Shown here one piece after another: positions 7,367-16,289 of a stretch of DNA of 64,000 nucleotides. Below the pieces are notes generated by a model. That model made no database searches, was not told the DNA's origin, and was given only the letters and a program-made list of their open reading frames with translations. The stretch's first letter is position 1, and the number at the start of each line of letters is the position of its first letter. A program made the position numbers and the translations under genes. The stretch is taken from positions 3,720,001 through 3,784,000 of the forward strand of contig NZ_CP070304.1 in NCBI RefSeq assembly GCF_016917355.1, read 5' to 3'. The DNA comes from Glaciimonas sp. PAMC28666 (GTDB lineage: Bacteria; Pseudomonadota; Gammaproteobacteria; Burkholderiales; Burkholderiaceae_D).

Positions 7367-8158
7367 TCATTGCATGGAGGAAGATTTGACTGCGCCTTGT
7401 GCAGCTTGACCTGCAACATTTCCAAATACGGCGCTATTGGTACGGATCACGAATCCAGGTAGAGTCAGCCAATTTCCGAGCGCATTTGGCACGCCAGCCC
7501 AACTGAACATAGCTGTACCATACATGCCGATTAAACCACCTGCCGTCATTGCTGCGCCTAGCCCAGGATAAGAGAAACGTTGGCTGAAACCTGTTCCGAA
7601 AGGCTGGCCAGTTCCAAACACTTGATCGATCCCCGCATTCACCGCAGCCCCAGCCGTATAAATCCCGCCCGAAACCGCCATCCCCGTCCCCAAAGCCGTC
7701 CCCGCCGAATACGCCGCCGCAGCAGCCCTGTAAGCAGCATAGGCTTCCACCGCCGAGCCGGCCACCGCGCCAGTTCCCGCAAGCGCAGCAGCGGCAAGCG
7801 TCGCCTTACTCGCGAGTTCCCGAATGGTCTGATCGCGATCCATTGCCGCATTAATATCATCATCTGATGGCTTGTTCGTGCCGCCATAACCTGCATACAT
7901 ATCCGCATTCGCCTTCTGCTCGGGTGTGGTGTAGAACATAAATCCCGTTCCACTCTTGCCTTCTGATGGCAGTAAACCACGCCCTGCTTCTTGTAAAAAA
8001 GTATACGCACTTTGATCCCATGCGCCGGGGGAACCTGCCTGCACCTGACGATCTGCCTGTGCTGTTAATTCTTGCTGCGCCTGGTCAAGCGATATACCTT
8101 TGTGTGCCGCATAACGTTCCGCATTCGTTTTGATCCACGTTTTCTCATCAGGATGCAA
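7367..8158 (-). CDS. Orphan CdiA-CT toxin tip, alpha variant (left copy)
   Basis: 263 codons are counted from a TTG in the DANNRQ-L-HPDEK motif; there may be no real start, since displaced CDI tips are normally silent. The entry part (residues 1-118) is nearly the same as in gamma and beta. The Ala/Gly-rich segment covers about 119-163, and the variant-specific part about 164-190 (TAGAAVNAGIDQVFGTGQP). A conserved hydrophobic C-terminal part follows (about 199-246). The motif lies only about 30 bp after the stop of immunity gene beta, so beta and alpha modules are directly joined here, without an intervening element. It is identical to 15465-16256. Confidence 0.75.
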   Translation of the reverse strand: MHPDEKTWIKTNAERYAAHKGISLDQAQQELTAQADRQVQAGSPGAWDQSAYTFLQEAGRGLLPSEGKSGTGFMFYTTPEQKANADMYAGYGGTNKPSDDDINAAMDRDQTIRELASKATLAAAALAGTGAVAGSAVEAYAAYRAAAAAYSAGTALGTGMAVSGGIYTAGAAVNAGIDQVFGTGQPFGTGFSQRFSYPGLGAAMTAGGLIGMYGTAMFSWAGVPNALGNWLTLPGFVIRTNSAVFGNVAGQAAQGAVKSSSMQ

Positions 8159-8205
8159 CTGCCGATTATTAGCATCCGCAGCAAAAAATTTTATTTGAAT
8201 AAGTA

Positions 8206-8514
8206 CTACCAGCTATTTTTATCGTCCTCGTTTGACTTCTTCGCGGTGTTTAACGAACCTACGAAGGCCACGAAGACAGCTAGCAGACCTATTCCCATAG
8301 GAGCAAAGAAGCCAACGGTTGTAAATACAAAGCAGACGCTTCTCTTTAAAGCATCTAAGAAATTTGTGTTTAACCAATCTAAAATAAATGTGCCACCGTG
8401 AACCGTTAACGTAGTAGTTAAAAAAACTATCCAATACTTAAAACGGCTCAAGTACTGTGCAATCGCTGGTCCGAACAAACCGCCAAACATTCCAGACAAG
8501 AATCCGTCAAACAT
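8206..8514 (-). CDS. CDI immunity protein, beta variant
   Basis: A 102-residue membrane protein paired with the beta toxin tip upstream (14-bp gap). The scaffold ends are shared with the other immunity genes (MFDGFLSGMFGGLFGP; VAFVGSLNTAKKSNEDDKNSW). The centre is unique (GGTFILDWLNTNFLDALKRSVCFVFTTVG when read in two parts) and is the only one with a Cys there. It occurs once in the window. It probably gives variant-specific protection; this is inferred. Confidence 0.75.
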   Translation of the reverse strand: MFDGFLSGMFGGLFGPAIAQYLSRFKYWIVFLTTTLTVHGGTFILDWLNTNFLDALKRSVCFVFTTVGFFAPMGIGLLAVFVAFVGSLNTAKKSNEDDKNSW

Positions 8515-8528
8515 ATCACCTCCGATTA

Positions 8529-9323
8529 TTATTTTTTGGGTGAATTAACTACACCTTGCGCAGCATCACCAGCGACCTTGCCAAACACAACGCTATTAAC
8601 ACGCGTGATAAATCCAGGCACTGTTGCCCAGTTTTTAAGGGTATTAGGTGTTCCAGCCCACCTGAACATCGCCGTACTATACATACCCGTTAAACCACCC
8701 ATAGTCATTGCTGCAGCCAGTCCCGGAGCAGAGAAGCGTTGGTCGAAACTATTTCTGAAATTAGCTCCATATCGCGCATCATTAATTGCACCAACTACTG
8801 CACCGCCCGTATAAAACGCTCCGCCAACCGCCGCTCCCGTCCCCAAAGCCGTCCCCGCCGAATACGCCGCCGCAGCCGCCTTATAAGCGGCATAAACATC
8901 CATCACTGAGCCGCCCCCCACGCCAGCAGTTGCCACCCCGGCAGCGGTTGCAGCAGCGCCAAGCGTCGCCTTACTTGCCAGTGCCCGAATGGTCTGATCG
9001 CGATCCATTGCTGCGTTAATATCACTATCTGACGGTTTGTTCGTGCCGCCATAACCTGCATACATATCAGCATTCGCTTTCTGCTCGGGTGTTGTGTAGA
9101 ACATAAATCCCGTGCCACTCTTGCCTTCTGAGGGCAGTAAACCACGCCCTGCTTCCTGTAAAAAAGTATAGGCACTCTGATCCCATGAACCAGATGAGCC
9201 AGACTGGACTTGCCGATCTGCCTGTGCCGTTAATTCTTGTTGTGCCTGATCAATCGAAATTCCTTTTTTTAGCGCATAACGTGATGCATTACCTTTAATC
9301 CACTTTTTCTCATCAGGATGCAT
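8529..9323 (-). CDS. Orphan CdiA-CT toxin tip, beta variant
   Basis: 264 residues are counted from the ATG in DANNRQ-MHPDEK. The first 170 or so residues are almost identical to the gamma tip because both belong to the duplicated 8.1 kb unit. The variable part reads FYTGGAVVGAINDARYGANF and the constant end resumes at SFDQRFSAPGL. The open frame continues upstream to 9542 in element sequence, as for gamma, and this extension is not likely to be toxin. There are no catalytic signatures; the Gly/Ala-rich hydrophobic character suggests membrane insertion. Confidence 0.75.
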   Translation of the reverse strand: MHPDEKKWIKGNASRYALKKGISIDQAQQELTAQADRQVQSGSSGSWDQSAYTFLQEAGRGLLPSEGKSGTGFMFYTTPEQKANADMYAGYGGTNKPSDSDINAAMDRDQTIRALASKATLGAAATAAGVATAGVGGGSVMDVYAAYKAAAAAYSAGTALGTGAAVGGAFYTGGAVVGAINDARYGANFRNSFDQRFSAPGLAAAMTMGGLTGMYSTAMFRWAGTPNTLKNWATVPGFITRVNSVVFGKVAGDAAQGVVNSPKK

Positions 9324-9347
9324 TTGCCGATTATTAGCATCAGGGCA

Positions 9348-10148
9348 GTCCGACGCAATATTCACCGCCAAACGCCGCCGACCCAGACGGGGCGGGGCTT
9401 GCCGGGCGATCCATTTTCCAGACACGCTCTTACGCGGGGGGATTTTTCCAGACGCGGTTTTTGCCTCCACAGAGCAGGCGTTAAGACGCACGCGGTGCGT
9501 GCGTGGGGGGTGCCTTTGATGTTGCCGTTGGGGGTTGTGCATCGCGCCATTATACGGATGCTGTGTGGGGAGACTATTTTGTGCGTCACGCTTCTTCGCC
9601 GGACTGCACCGGCGCTCATCCCGTCAAGGGCGCGTAGCGGGCGCAGCCGCACCCTTGACGGCTCTCAAAGAAATACGCTAGGCCATGCGGTGCAAGGCGG
9701 CTCTATCCCTTGCACCGCTTGTAAAGCGCTGTTGCTGTTGTCGTTGTCGTTGTCGTTGATTTGTCCTGCCATCTGAATGACGGCGAAGCACGGCAGCAAG
9801 TGAGGCACGAGCGCGTGCGGTAACCCTGATCAATCCTTGCGCCTTGCGGCGCACACCTTAAGCCTGGCAGACGTGCAGGGGCGTAAGACATAATGCCCGT
9901 TACGCGATATTGGCGCACCAAGCCAGCTCCGCTGGCGACTGCGTCAATGTTGCGTAATGCGGCATTATGTTAAATCGCACAGCGATTTACCCCGGAACGG
10001 CTGTGCTGTTGACCTGGCGTTGCCCTGTTCCGATCAACGGCGAAGCACGGCAGCAAGTGAGGCACGAACGCGCATTCTTTCCTACACATTGGCAGCAAGC
10101 GTGGCCGTTATTCTCGGCTCGCCGCTGGCAGTACCGCAGCGCGGCTGA
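9348..10148. other. Structured non-coding region of the element, right copy
   Basis: Same as 1250-2050 at offset 8098, with hairpins at 9486-9504, 9597-9614, 9621-9661, 9687-9718, 9838-9853, 9889-9969 and 9971-9989, and the 35-bp direct repeat at 9781-9815 and 10038-10072. No credible gene was found. Confidence 0.6.
9889..9969 (+). ncRNA. 81-nt compound stem-loop, right copy
   Basis: Identical to 1791-1871: a 9-bp outer stem, an 18-pair middle stem with three wobbles and a GC-rich apical stem with a TCC triloop. Confidence 0.55.
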
Positions 10149-11171
10149 TCAGGCTTTAGTCTCGTCCTTGACCCGCGTTAAGCGCGCCGGATGCGTCAGG
10201 GTGTGGACTTCTTTTAATTTGTTGATCGCCATCTGCGTATAAATCTGCGTACTCGACAGATCGGCATGACCAAGCATGATTTGGACAAAGCGCAGGTCAG
10301 CACCGTTTTCCAGCATCAGCGTCGCCATCGTATGTCGAAATATATGGCAGCTTCCCGTCTTGCCTATACTGGCGGCATTGATATAGCGCTTGATCATTTC
10401 GGACAGCCAACGCGGGTCTATCGCGTCTCCCTGCTGCGTCAGAAACAGCGTACCGTCATCGTCGGCCAGTGCACACTCCGGGCGGATGCTGTCGCGGTAT
10501 TTGGCAATCCACGCTAACGCACGATCACCAATGGGAATGAGCCGGTCTTTCTTGCCTTTACCTTGCCGCACCATCAACGTGCCGCGCTCATGGTCGATGT
10601 CGTGCAGCTGCAAATGACACAGTTCGGTGCGTCGAATCCCGGTGCTGTAGAGGGTTTCCATGATGGCCCGGTTACGGCAACCCAGCGGTGTGCCAACATC
10701 TGCGCCGTTGAGCACTTTGTCGGCTTCATCTGCCGACAGAATATGTTTAGGCAGGCGCTTTTCAATACGCGGCATGTCAATATCTGCCGCCGGATTGGAC
10801 AGTATCCGGCGGTTCTTAACCAGCCACCGAAACCACAGACGCAGCGGAACCAGGCGCATATGCTGACTGCGACCAGAAATCGCCTCTCCATTACTTTTGC
10901 GGTACAAAAACAAATGACGCTGGTAGCGCTCAATGATCGGACGCGTGATCTCTGCCGGGTGACACAGACCACGCTCAGTGCACCAGCTCACAAAGTCGCG
11001 CAAATGCTGCTCCCGGTGTATCACCGTTTGCTCACTGTAATTGCGTATCCGCATCCAGTCCAGAAACGGCAGCATCTGGAAATACAGGCTGGCAGCGTCG
11101 AGCGGGTTACCAATGATTTCTATCCGCGTTTTTTTGCGACCTCGGGTGTTCTTGAGAGTCGGCGCGGTCAT
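10149..11171 (-). CDS. Tyrosine recombinase/integrase of the element (right copy)
   Basis: 340 residues, the same protein as 2051-3073, with catalytic R180, H276, R279, H302 and Y311 intact. The ATGA overlap with the primase gene is preserved. Two active recombinase genes flanking the alpha/beta modules could mobilise either element copy or the region between them. Confidence 0.92.
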   Translation of the reverse strand: MTAPTLKNTRGRKKTRIEIIGNPLDAASLYFQMLPFLDWMRIRNYSEQTVIHREQHLRDFVSWCTERGLCHPAEITRPIIERYQRHLFLYRKSNGEAISGRSQHMRLVPLRLWFRWLVKNRRILSNPAADIDMPRIEKRLPKHILSADEADKVLNGADVGTPLGCRNRAIMETLYSTGIRRTELCHLQLHDIDHERGTLMVRQGKGKKDRLIPIGDRALAWIAKYRDSIRPECALADDDGTLFLTQQGDAIDPRWLSEMIKRYINAASIGKTGSCHIFRHTMATLMLENGADLRFVQIMLGHADLSSTQIYTQMAINKLKEVHTLTHPARLTRVKDETKA

Positions 11172-14100
11172 GCTTGCGCCTCATCAACAACGGCGGCTAA
11201 CGAAGAACCATTGTTTTTTTTCTGCTGTATACGCAGTTTTTGCACACTTTCTGGGGTTTCAGCCGCTGCGCCTTGCTGGACCTCAGTTAGCACCATCCGA
11301 CCAGACCCCGACTGCATGCCGACTGCAGCCCGACCGCTGGCCGACCACTCGCTGTTTTTATCCGACCACTGGGAATCATTGTCGAGTCTGGACGGGTCAA
11401 GGAGGCCCATTAAATGCGGGTGATCGTCGCCTTTGCCGTCGTAACTCAACTCGTAATCGGTCGCCTGGCGCCGTCCGTTGTAATGCGCAATCAGATATTC
11501 CAGTTCGACCAATCGGGCGAAATACAGTTTTAACTGGGTGTCGCCCCAGCGCGTCATTTCGCGTACCTGCTTGCGCGTAAAACGAAATGTGTCGCGCTGC
11601 ATCTGCAAGTCAGTACAACGCTGTGCCACCCAGCTTTGCAGCAGCGTGAGGAGGCGGCGCGGTTGCGGGGGCAGTTCGTCCAGCGTACGCCCCAGCACTT
11701 CATGCGCGATCCGGTTGGCTAACGCAATGTCGTCTTTTGTCACTTCAATGTAGTCCAGCTGTGCTCCACGATGATCGACGCTTTTGACTTCGCGCTGATG
11801 CTGATGCAATAACGCAATCGCCCGGATCAACGTTAAATATTTCATGTGGTCGCGCCGCATCCGGGTTTTGTCATCAAGGAAGGTTAACTGATTCGCATAC
11901 GGATTAACCACATGCACGGCCTTGAGCAGCCGTTGCGCATTCTGATGCAGAGTAGTGATACTTTTTTTCTCGCGGTCCATCACCAACCCTTCCAAGGTCT
12001 GCTTCGCCCGCTGGCGCGCATGGATCGCCTGCGTCTGCTCACGACTTTCATTGACGGTTAATACCAGACAACGATTGAGCAATTCTTCGTCAACATCAAT
12101 GGCCGTGGTGGTCAGCATCAGCATCACCGGGCCTTTGACGCAATATTGCTTCGTCACCAGATTGCCGGTCGTCTCATCCTTGCCGGTACTGGCCATCGTC
12201 AGTTCGCCATCAGACTGCAATAACTTCAGGGCATACGCGGCCTGGCGCACGCCTTCTTCTTCGGCAATCGCCAGGATTTTGTGTTGTAAATCGTTTTCTC
12301 CAAGGTAAAACAGACTCTGGCCGGTCATGGCGCTGTATTGAATCCGTTCTTCTTCCGGCATCAGATTGAGCACCGCTTCCATCAACGCACTTTTACCGGC
12401 CGCAGAAGACGACTGAATCAAGACCGCCAGCGGGGCATCGAGCTTGCGACTGACCGCCGCCAGATAACCGGCCAGTAAATTGGTCGCTTCGCCGACGATC
12501 CCGCAGCGTTCCATGTCGGCAACCAAACGGTCAGTCAGGTCCGGCGCTTTGAGCAAGGCAAGGGCCGCGGCGGTGTCGCTCTCGGAGAGGGGCGGTACGC
12601 TGTCTTTGGGCGTGAGGGCGGCACTGAGCGCCGCATCCTGTAACGTTTCCAGCTTCAGCAAGACGTGGCCCAGGTCGCGCTTGATGGTCTCGTCCGGCAC
12701 CCCCAGTTCAATGGCCGCCTGTTTGATATACACCAGCCGCTGTTTGGCACTGTAGATATCCAGCAAATCAACGTAATACGCGCCTTCCGTTCCCGTTTTA
12801 TTGTCACGCCGCACCTGCACGTTGACCCGCATCTGCTCCGGCGAGAGATTCTTTTGCCAGCCACGGATACGCCAGTGACGCTCGCCCAGGCTGAGCAATA
12901 ATTCGCCTTTTACCGTTTGGGAAACCTGCGCCGGTTCGGACGCTGGCGGTGCTTCGGGCGCTGCTGGCGATGACACCGCAGCTAAAGAAGAAGTGATAGG
13001 GGCAGCTGTTGCAGATGTCGCCCGTGATGGCGCTACAGCAGCGGGCTTTTCTCTCTTGTGGGAGGGTTCTTTCGCCGCGATGTCAGCCACTGGCGGCACA
13101 GACGAAACAGCGAGGTTTACCACCACTGAGGGAGATTGTCCTTTTCCCAACCAATGCGCCTGTTGCAGCAGAACGCCCAGACTCTTCTCCGCCGGCTGCA
13201 CTTTCTGCGCATAATCATTGACGTCCATCCCCTTCGGAAATACCACCCGGAAACAGTCCATACCCGCTTCCTGCAATAACACTGCCAGTTGCTCAGCAGC
13301 GGCATTCCCCGCATCGTCACGGTCATAGGCAATCAGTATGCGCTGCGTGCCGTGCTGTTTTAATGCGTGCCAGTGATCCGCCGTAAAACCATTCACCCCA
13401 TAACTGGCGATCACATTGCGATACCCCGCACACCAGAAGGTCATCGCATCAATTAACGATTCACACAGAATAATATCCTTCTGCGCCACCAGCGCCACTT
13501 CGTTCCAGATCCCCCGCAACGGACGCGCCAGATATAAATGGCGCGGCTGACCCGACGACAGTTTGTTGTTGGGGGCAATCCGCCGCCCGTACAGTTGCAT
13601 GATCTGACCCGACTGCGCCGCATTCGCGCCCTCTGACATACCAATCACCGGCACCACCAGACAACCGTTCAAATGCTCGTGACCGCTGGCCCGATACACA
13701 CCCACCGCTTGCAGCTGCGCCCGCATGTCACGCCCCGCTTGCGTATGCCCCGGCGGGAGACGATAGGTCAGACTTTTATTGGCGTAACCAAGTCTGAAGG
13801 TGTCGATCAATTCGCTGCTGACCAGAGCGCGGCTGGACAAATACGCCAGCGCTTCCGGCGATTGTTGTAAATTGGCATGGTAACTAGCGACCACTTGCGA
13901 TAACAATAACTGCTGATCCTGCGCGACCAGCACCGGCAAATGACGCAGTTGACTACGGCCCACGCCGACACGCTCACTCTCAAGGTGCGCACCATTTCTG
14001 AGGATTTGCACCGCATGCGGCAGCGAAACCGACTGGGTTTTGATAACCCAGTCAATGACCGAGCCAGCAGCGCCACAGCCAAAGCAGTGATACAGGTTCT

Positions 14101-14266
14101 TCGCCGCCGACACCGTCAGGCTCGGCGTCTTCTCTGCATGGAATACGCACAGCATCACGTAATCCTTGCCGCGCTTCGTCAACTGATGCCCGCCGCTTTC
14201 GATCAGCCGCAATAAGCTCACTTCCTGTTTTAACCGCTCTAGCTCGCTGTCGGGAATGCGGGGCAT
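11168..14266 (-). CDS. CHC2-Toprim primase fused to helicase-like ATPase (right copy)
   Basis: 1032 residues, the same protein as 3070-6168, with zinc ligands C40/H43/C61/C64, Toprim acidic residues and the Walker A-like loop all kept. No frameshift or stop distinguishes the copies. Confidence 0.88.
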   Translation of the reverse strand: MPRIPDSELERLKQEVSLLRLIESGGHQLTKRGKDYVMLCVFHAEKTPSLTVSAAKNLYHCFGCGAAGSVIDWVIKTQSVSLPHAVQILRNGAHLESERVGVGRSQLRHLPVLVAQDQQLLLSQVVASYHANLQQSPEALAYLSSRALVSSELIDTFRLGYANKSLTYRLPPGHTQAGRDMRAQLQAVGVYRASGHEHLNGCLVVPVIGMSEGANAAQSGQIMQLYGRRIAPNNKLSSGQPRHLYLARPLRGIWNEVALVAQKDIILCESLIDAMTFWCAGYRNVIASYGVNGFTADHWHALKQHGTQRILIAYDRDDAGNAAAEQLAVLLQEAGMDCFRVVFPKGMDVNDYAQKVQPAEKSLGVLLQQAHWLGKGQSPSVVVNLAVSSVPPVADIAAKEPSHKREKPAAVAPSRATSATAAPITSSLAAVSSPAAPEAPPASEPAQVSQTVKGELLLSLGERHWRIRGWQKNLSPEQMRVNVQVRRDNKTGTEGAYYVDLLDIYSAKQRLVYIKQAAIELGVPDETIKRDLGHVLLKLETLQDAALSAALTPKDSVPPLSESDTAAALALLKAPDLTDRLVADMERCGIVGEATNLLAGYLAAVSRKLDAPLAVLIQSSSAAGKSALMEAVLNLMPEEERIQYSAMTGQSLFYLGENDLQHKILAIAEEEGVRQAAYALKLLQSDGELTMASTGKDETTGNLVTKQYCVKGPVMLMLTTTAIDVDEELLNRCLVLTVNESREQTQAIHARQRAKQTLEGLVMDREKKSITTLHQNAQRLLKAVHVVNPYANQLTFLDDKTRMRRDHMKYLTLIRAIALLHQHQREVKSVDHRGAQLDYIEVTKDDIALANRIAHEVLGRTLDELPPQPRRLLTLLQSWVAQRCTDLQMQRDTFRFTRKQVREMTRWGDTQLKLYFARLVELEYLIAHYNGRRQATDYELSYDGKGDDHPHLMGLLDPSRLDNDSQWSDKNSEWSASGRAAVGMQSGSGRMVLTEVQQGAAAETPESVQKLRIQQKKNNGSSLAAVVDEAQA

Positions 14267-14293
14267 GGAATTGTCCTTAGTCTAAAAGCTGTC

Positions 14294-14314
14294 AAGTATC
14301 TACTCAATATACTT
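14294..14314. promoter_or_regulatory. Candidate repressor operator (right copy)
   Basis: AAGTAT (14294-14299) and ATACTT (14309-14314) with a 9-bp spacer, between the divergent primase and XRE genes, as in the left copy. Confidence 0.45.
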
Positions 14315-14371
14315 TAATTGTCCCTCATATGCTACTATAGAGCAAGCGTTAAAAACACAGGGCTTACACTC

Positions 14372-14743
14372 ATGCGCATTACAAATCTCTTTATTTTTCC
14401 CATGAGCTTCCCTGCACGCTTGTCTTCGCTTCGTAAGGAGCTGGGCTTTACCCAGCAACAAATGGCTGACAAGATCAGCATGCACGTTTCACAATTAAAA
14501 CGGTATGAGTCGGGCGCCTCACAGCCCACTATTGATGTATTTCGACGCATCGCACTGGCGCTTAATGTCAGCGCAGATATGCTGCTTTTTGAGCCGGAGG
14601 AACGTGGGCCGGATGAGCGCCTAAAACTGCAATTTGAAGCGGTCTCCAAGCTCGATGAGAAGGAGCGGGAGGCAGTGGAAACGATGATTGCTGGTGTGCT
14701 GCATATGCATGATGCCAAGCGTTGGCAAGCAGCTAAAAAATAA
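14372..14743 (+). CDS. XRE-family repressor of the element (right copy)
   Basis: The same protein as 6274-6645, with start ATG at 14372 or 14402. Since the operator is also duplicated, repressor from either copy would silence both. Confidence 0.88.
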   Translation: MRITNLFIFPMSFPARLSSLRKELGFTQQQMADKISMHVSQLKRYESGASQPTIDVFRRIALALNVSADMLLFEPEERGPDERLKLQFEAVSKLDEKEREAVETMIAGVLHMHDAKRWQAAKK

Positions 14744-14825
14744 TTTGATGCAGTAAAAGACGCGGATTGCTGGTGTATCAGCACCAACAACCCGCTAACC
14801 ACAACCAACTAAAACGGAGTTGAAT

Positions 14826-15035
14826 ATGGCTAAGCCGAATCATACGCGAGATAGTCTCGCACCAACAAACAGTCACACAGATCGGTTCTTAACCGTGTCT
14901 CTTTATCCTGAGCCACAGCCGCATGTTCCGTGGATACGCTTGCGAGGATTGTGGCTTAAACAGGCTGGTTTTACAGCGCAGACTAAAATCAAAGTACAGG
15001 TGATGACCGACAGGCTAGTGATCACCAGAGTATAG
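14826..15035 (+). CDS. SymE-like toxin (right copy)
   Basis: 69 residues, the same as 6728-6937, with the VPWIRLRGLWL and RLVI motifs. The stop (TAG, 15033-15035) is followed at once by the boundary sequence CCGGCGGCAATAGCG, which recurs at 1 and 6941. Confidence 0.82.
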   Translation: MAKPNHTRDSLAPTNSHTDRFLTVSLYPEPQPHVPWIRLRGLWLKQAGFTAQTKIKVQVMTDRLVITRV

Positions 15036-15070
15036 AAACCGGCGGCAATAGCGTTCTTGTTTAGCCATTA

Positions 15071-15124
15071 AAAAAAATCCCCAACAACATCTGGTCACGG
15101 CTAGATGATGGTAGGGATTTTTTT
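15071..15124 (-). terminator. Intrinsic terminator-like hairpin after immunity gene alpha (right copy)
   Basis: AAAAAAATCCC (15071-15081) pairs with GGGATTTTTTT (15114-15124), between converging genes; the same as 6973-7026. Confidence 0.7.
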
Positions 15125-15143
15125 GTTTATAAAAAACTAAATA

Positions 15144-15452
15144 CTACGAGCTATTTTTATCGTCCTCGTTTGATTTCTTCGGGGTGTTCAATGAACCGAG
15201 AAAGGCTAAGAAGACAGCAAGTAGGCCGCCACCCATTGGAACCAGAATAAGTATCGGCTCGAAGCCCCTCATAAAAACAATCTCAAATGCTTCCTGTAAC
15301 CCTTTTTCTTTTACGCCAGCAGCAAACATAAACACTTGTATAGCTAGTGTTACCACTAAAAAAATCACCCAGTATCTAAAGCGACTCAACCATTGCGTAA
15401 TCGCAGGACCAAACATGCCGCCCAATATCCCAGACCAGAAGCCATCAAACAT
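15144..15452 (-). CDS. CDI immunity protein, alpha variant (right copy)
   Basis: The same 102-residue membrane protein as 7046-7354. It follows the alpha toxin tip nearest to full-length cdiA. If cdiB-cdiA-cdiI transcription reads through, this would be the first orphan immunity gene expressed. Confidence 0.75.
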   Translation of the reverse strand: MFDGFWSGILGGMFGPAITQWLSRFRYWVIFLVVTLAIQVFMFAAGVKEKGLQEAFEIVFMRGFEPILILVPMGGGLLAVFLAFLGSLNTPKKSNEDDKNSS

Positions 15453-15464
15453 AATAATTTCCTA

Positions 15465-16256
15465 TCATTGCATGGAGGAAGATTTGACTGCGCCTTGTGC
15501 AGCTTGACCTGCAACATTTCCAAATACGGCGCTATTGGTACGGATCACGAATCCAGGTAGAGTCAGCCAATTTCCGAGCGCATTTGGCACGCCAGCCCAA
15601 CTGAACATAGCTGTACCATACATGCCGATTAAACCACCTGCCGTCATTGCTGCGCCTAGCCCAGGATAAGAGAAACGTTGGCTGAAACCTGTTCCGAAAG
15701 GCTGGCCAGTTCCAAACACTTGATCGATCCCCGCATTCACCGCAGCCCCAGCCGTATAAATCCCGCCCGAAACCGCCATCCCCGTCCCCAAAGCCGTCCC
15801 CGCCGAATACGCCGCCGCAGCAGCCCTGTAAGCAGCATAGGCTTCCACCGCCGAGCCGGCCACCGCGCCAGTTCCCGCAAGCGCAGCAGCGGCAAGCGTC
15901 GCCTTACTCGCGAGTTCCCGAATGGTCTGATCGCGATCCATTGCCGCATTAATATCATCATCTGATGGCTTGTTCGTGCCGCCATAACCTGCATACATAT
16001 CCGCATTCGCCTTCTGCTCGGGTGTGGTGTAGAACATAAATCCCGTTCCACTCTTGCCTTCTGATGGCAGTAAACCACGCCCTGCTTCTTGTAAAAAAGT
16101 ATACGCACTTTGATCCCATGCGCCGGGGGAACCTGCCTGCACCTGACGATCTGCCTGTGCTGTTAATTCTTGCTGCGCCTGGTCAAGCGATATACCTTTG
16201 TGTGCCGCATAACGTTCCGCATTCGTTTTGATCCACGTTTTCTCATCAGGATGCAA
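15465..16256 (-). CDS. Orphan CdiA-CT toxin tip, alpha variant (right copy)
   Basis: The same 263 codons as 7367-8158, but with different bases just before the ANNRQ codons: here the frame reads LYN-ANNRQL, in the left copy AAD-ANNRQL. The tip lies directly behind the functional cdiI (gap 18 bp plus the motif), so one homologous exchange across the shared entry-domain sequence would place this tip on cdiA and delete the resident tip and immunity gene. Confidence 0.75.
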   Translation of the reverse strand: MHPDEKTWIKTNAERYAAHKGISLDQAQQELTAQADRQVQAGSPGAWDQSAYTFLQEAGRGLLPSEGKSGTGFMFYTTPEQKANADMYAGYGGTNKPSDDDINAAMDRDQTIRELASKATLAAAALAGTGAVAGSAVEAYAAYRAAAAAYSAGTALGTGMAVSGGIYTAGAAVNAGIDQVFGTGQPFGTGFSQRFSYPGLGAAMTAGGLIGMYGTAMFSWAGVPNALGNWLTLPGFVIRTNSAVFGNVAGQAAQGAVKSSSMQ

Positions 16257-16289
16257 CTGCCGATTATTAGCGTTATAAAGGGCTGAACA

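Larger units (their letters stand above)
759..8173. repeat. Tandem duplication, left copy
   Basis: Positions 759-8173 match 8857-16271 at a constant offset of 8098. All proteins encoded inside (recombinase, primase-helicase, XRE, SymE-like, immunity alpha, tip alpha) are the same in both copies. Identity stops on the right exactly at the ANNRQ codons of tip alpha (ATTATTAGC), and on the left inside the toxin tip, where gamma and beta diverge. The unit is therefore bounded by CDI-module homology, not by transposon ends. Confidence 0.9.
9342..15038. mobile_element. CDI-embedded integrase/primase element, right copy
   Basis: Same gene set and order as 1244-6940. It separates immunity gene alpha (15144-15452) from toxin tip beta. 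Because the two element copies are followed by different tips (gamma and beta), they are not in fully identical contexts. Confidence 0.7.
8857..16271. repeat. Tandem duplication, right copy
   Basis: Second copy of the unit described at 759-8173. After its right edge the sequence changes to the short gap (16272-16289) before the immunity gene of full-length cdiA. The lack of visible divergence implies a recent event, ongoing gene conversion, or an assembly duplicate. Confidence 0.9.
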
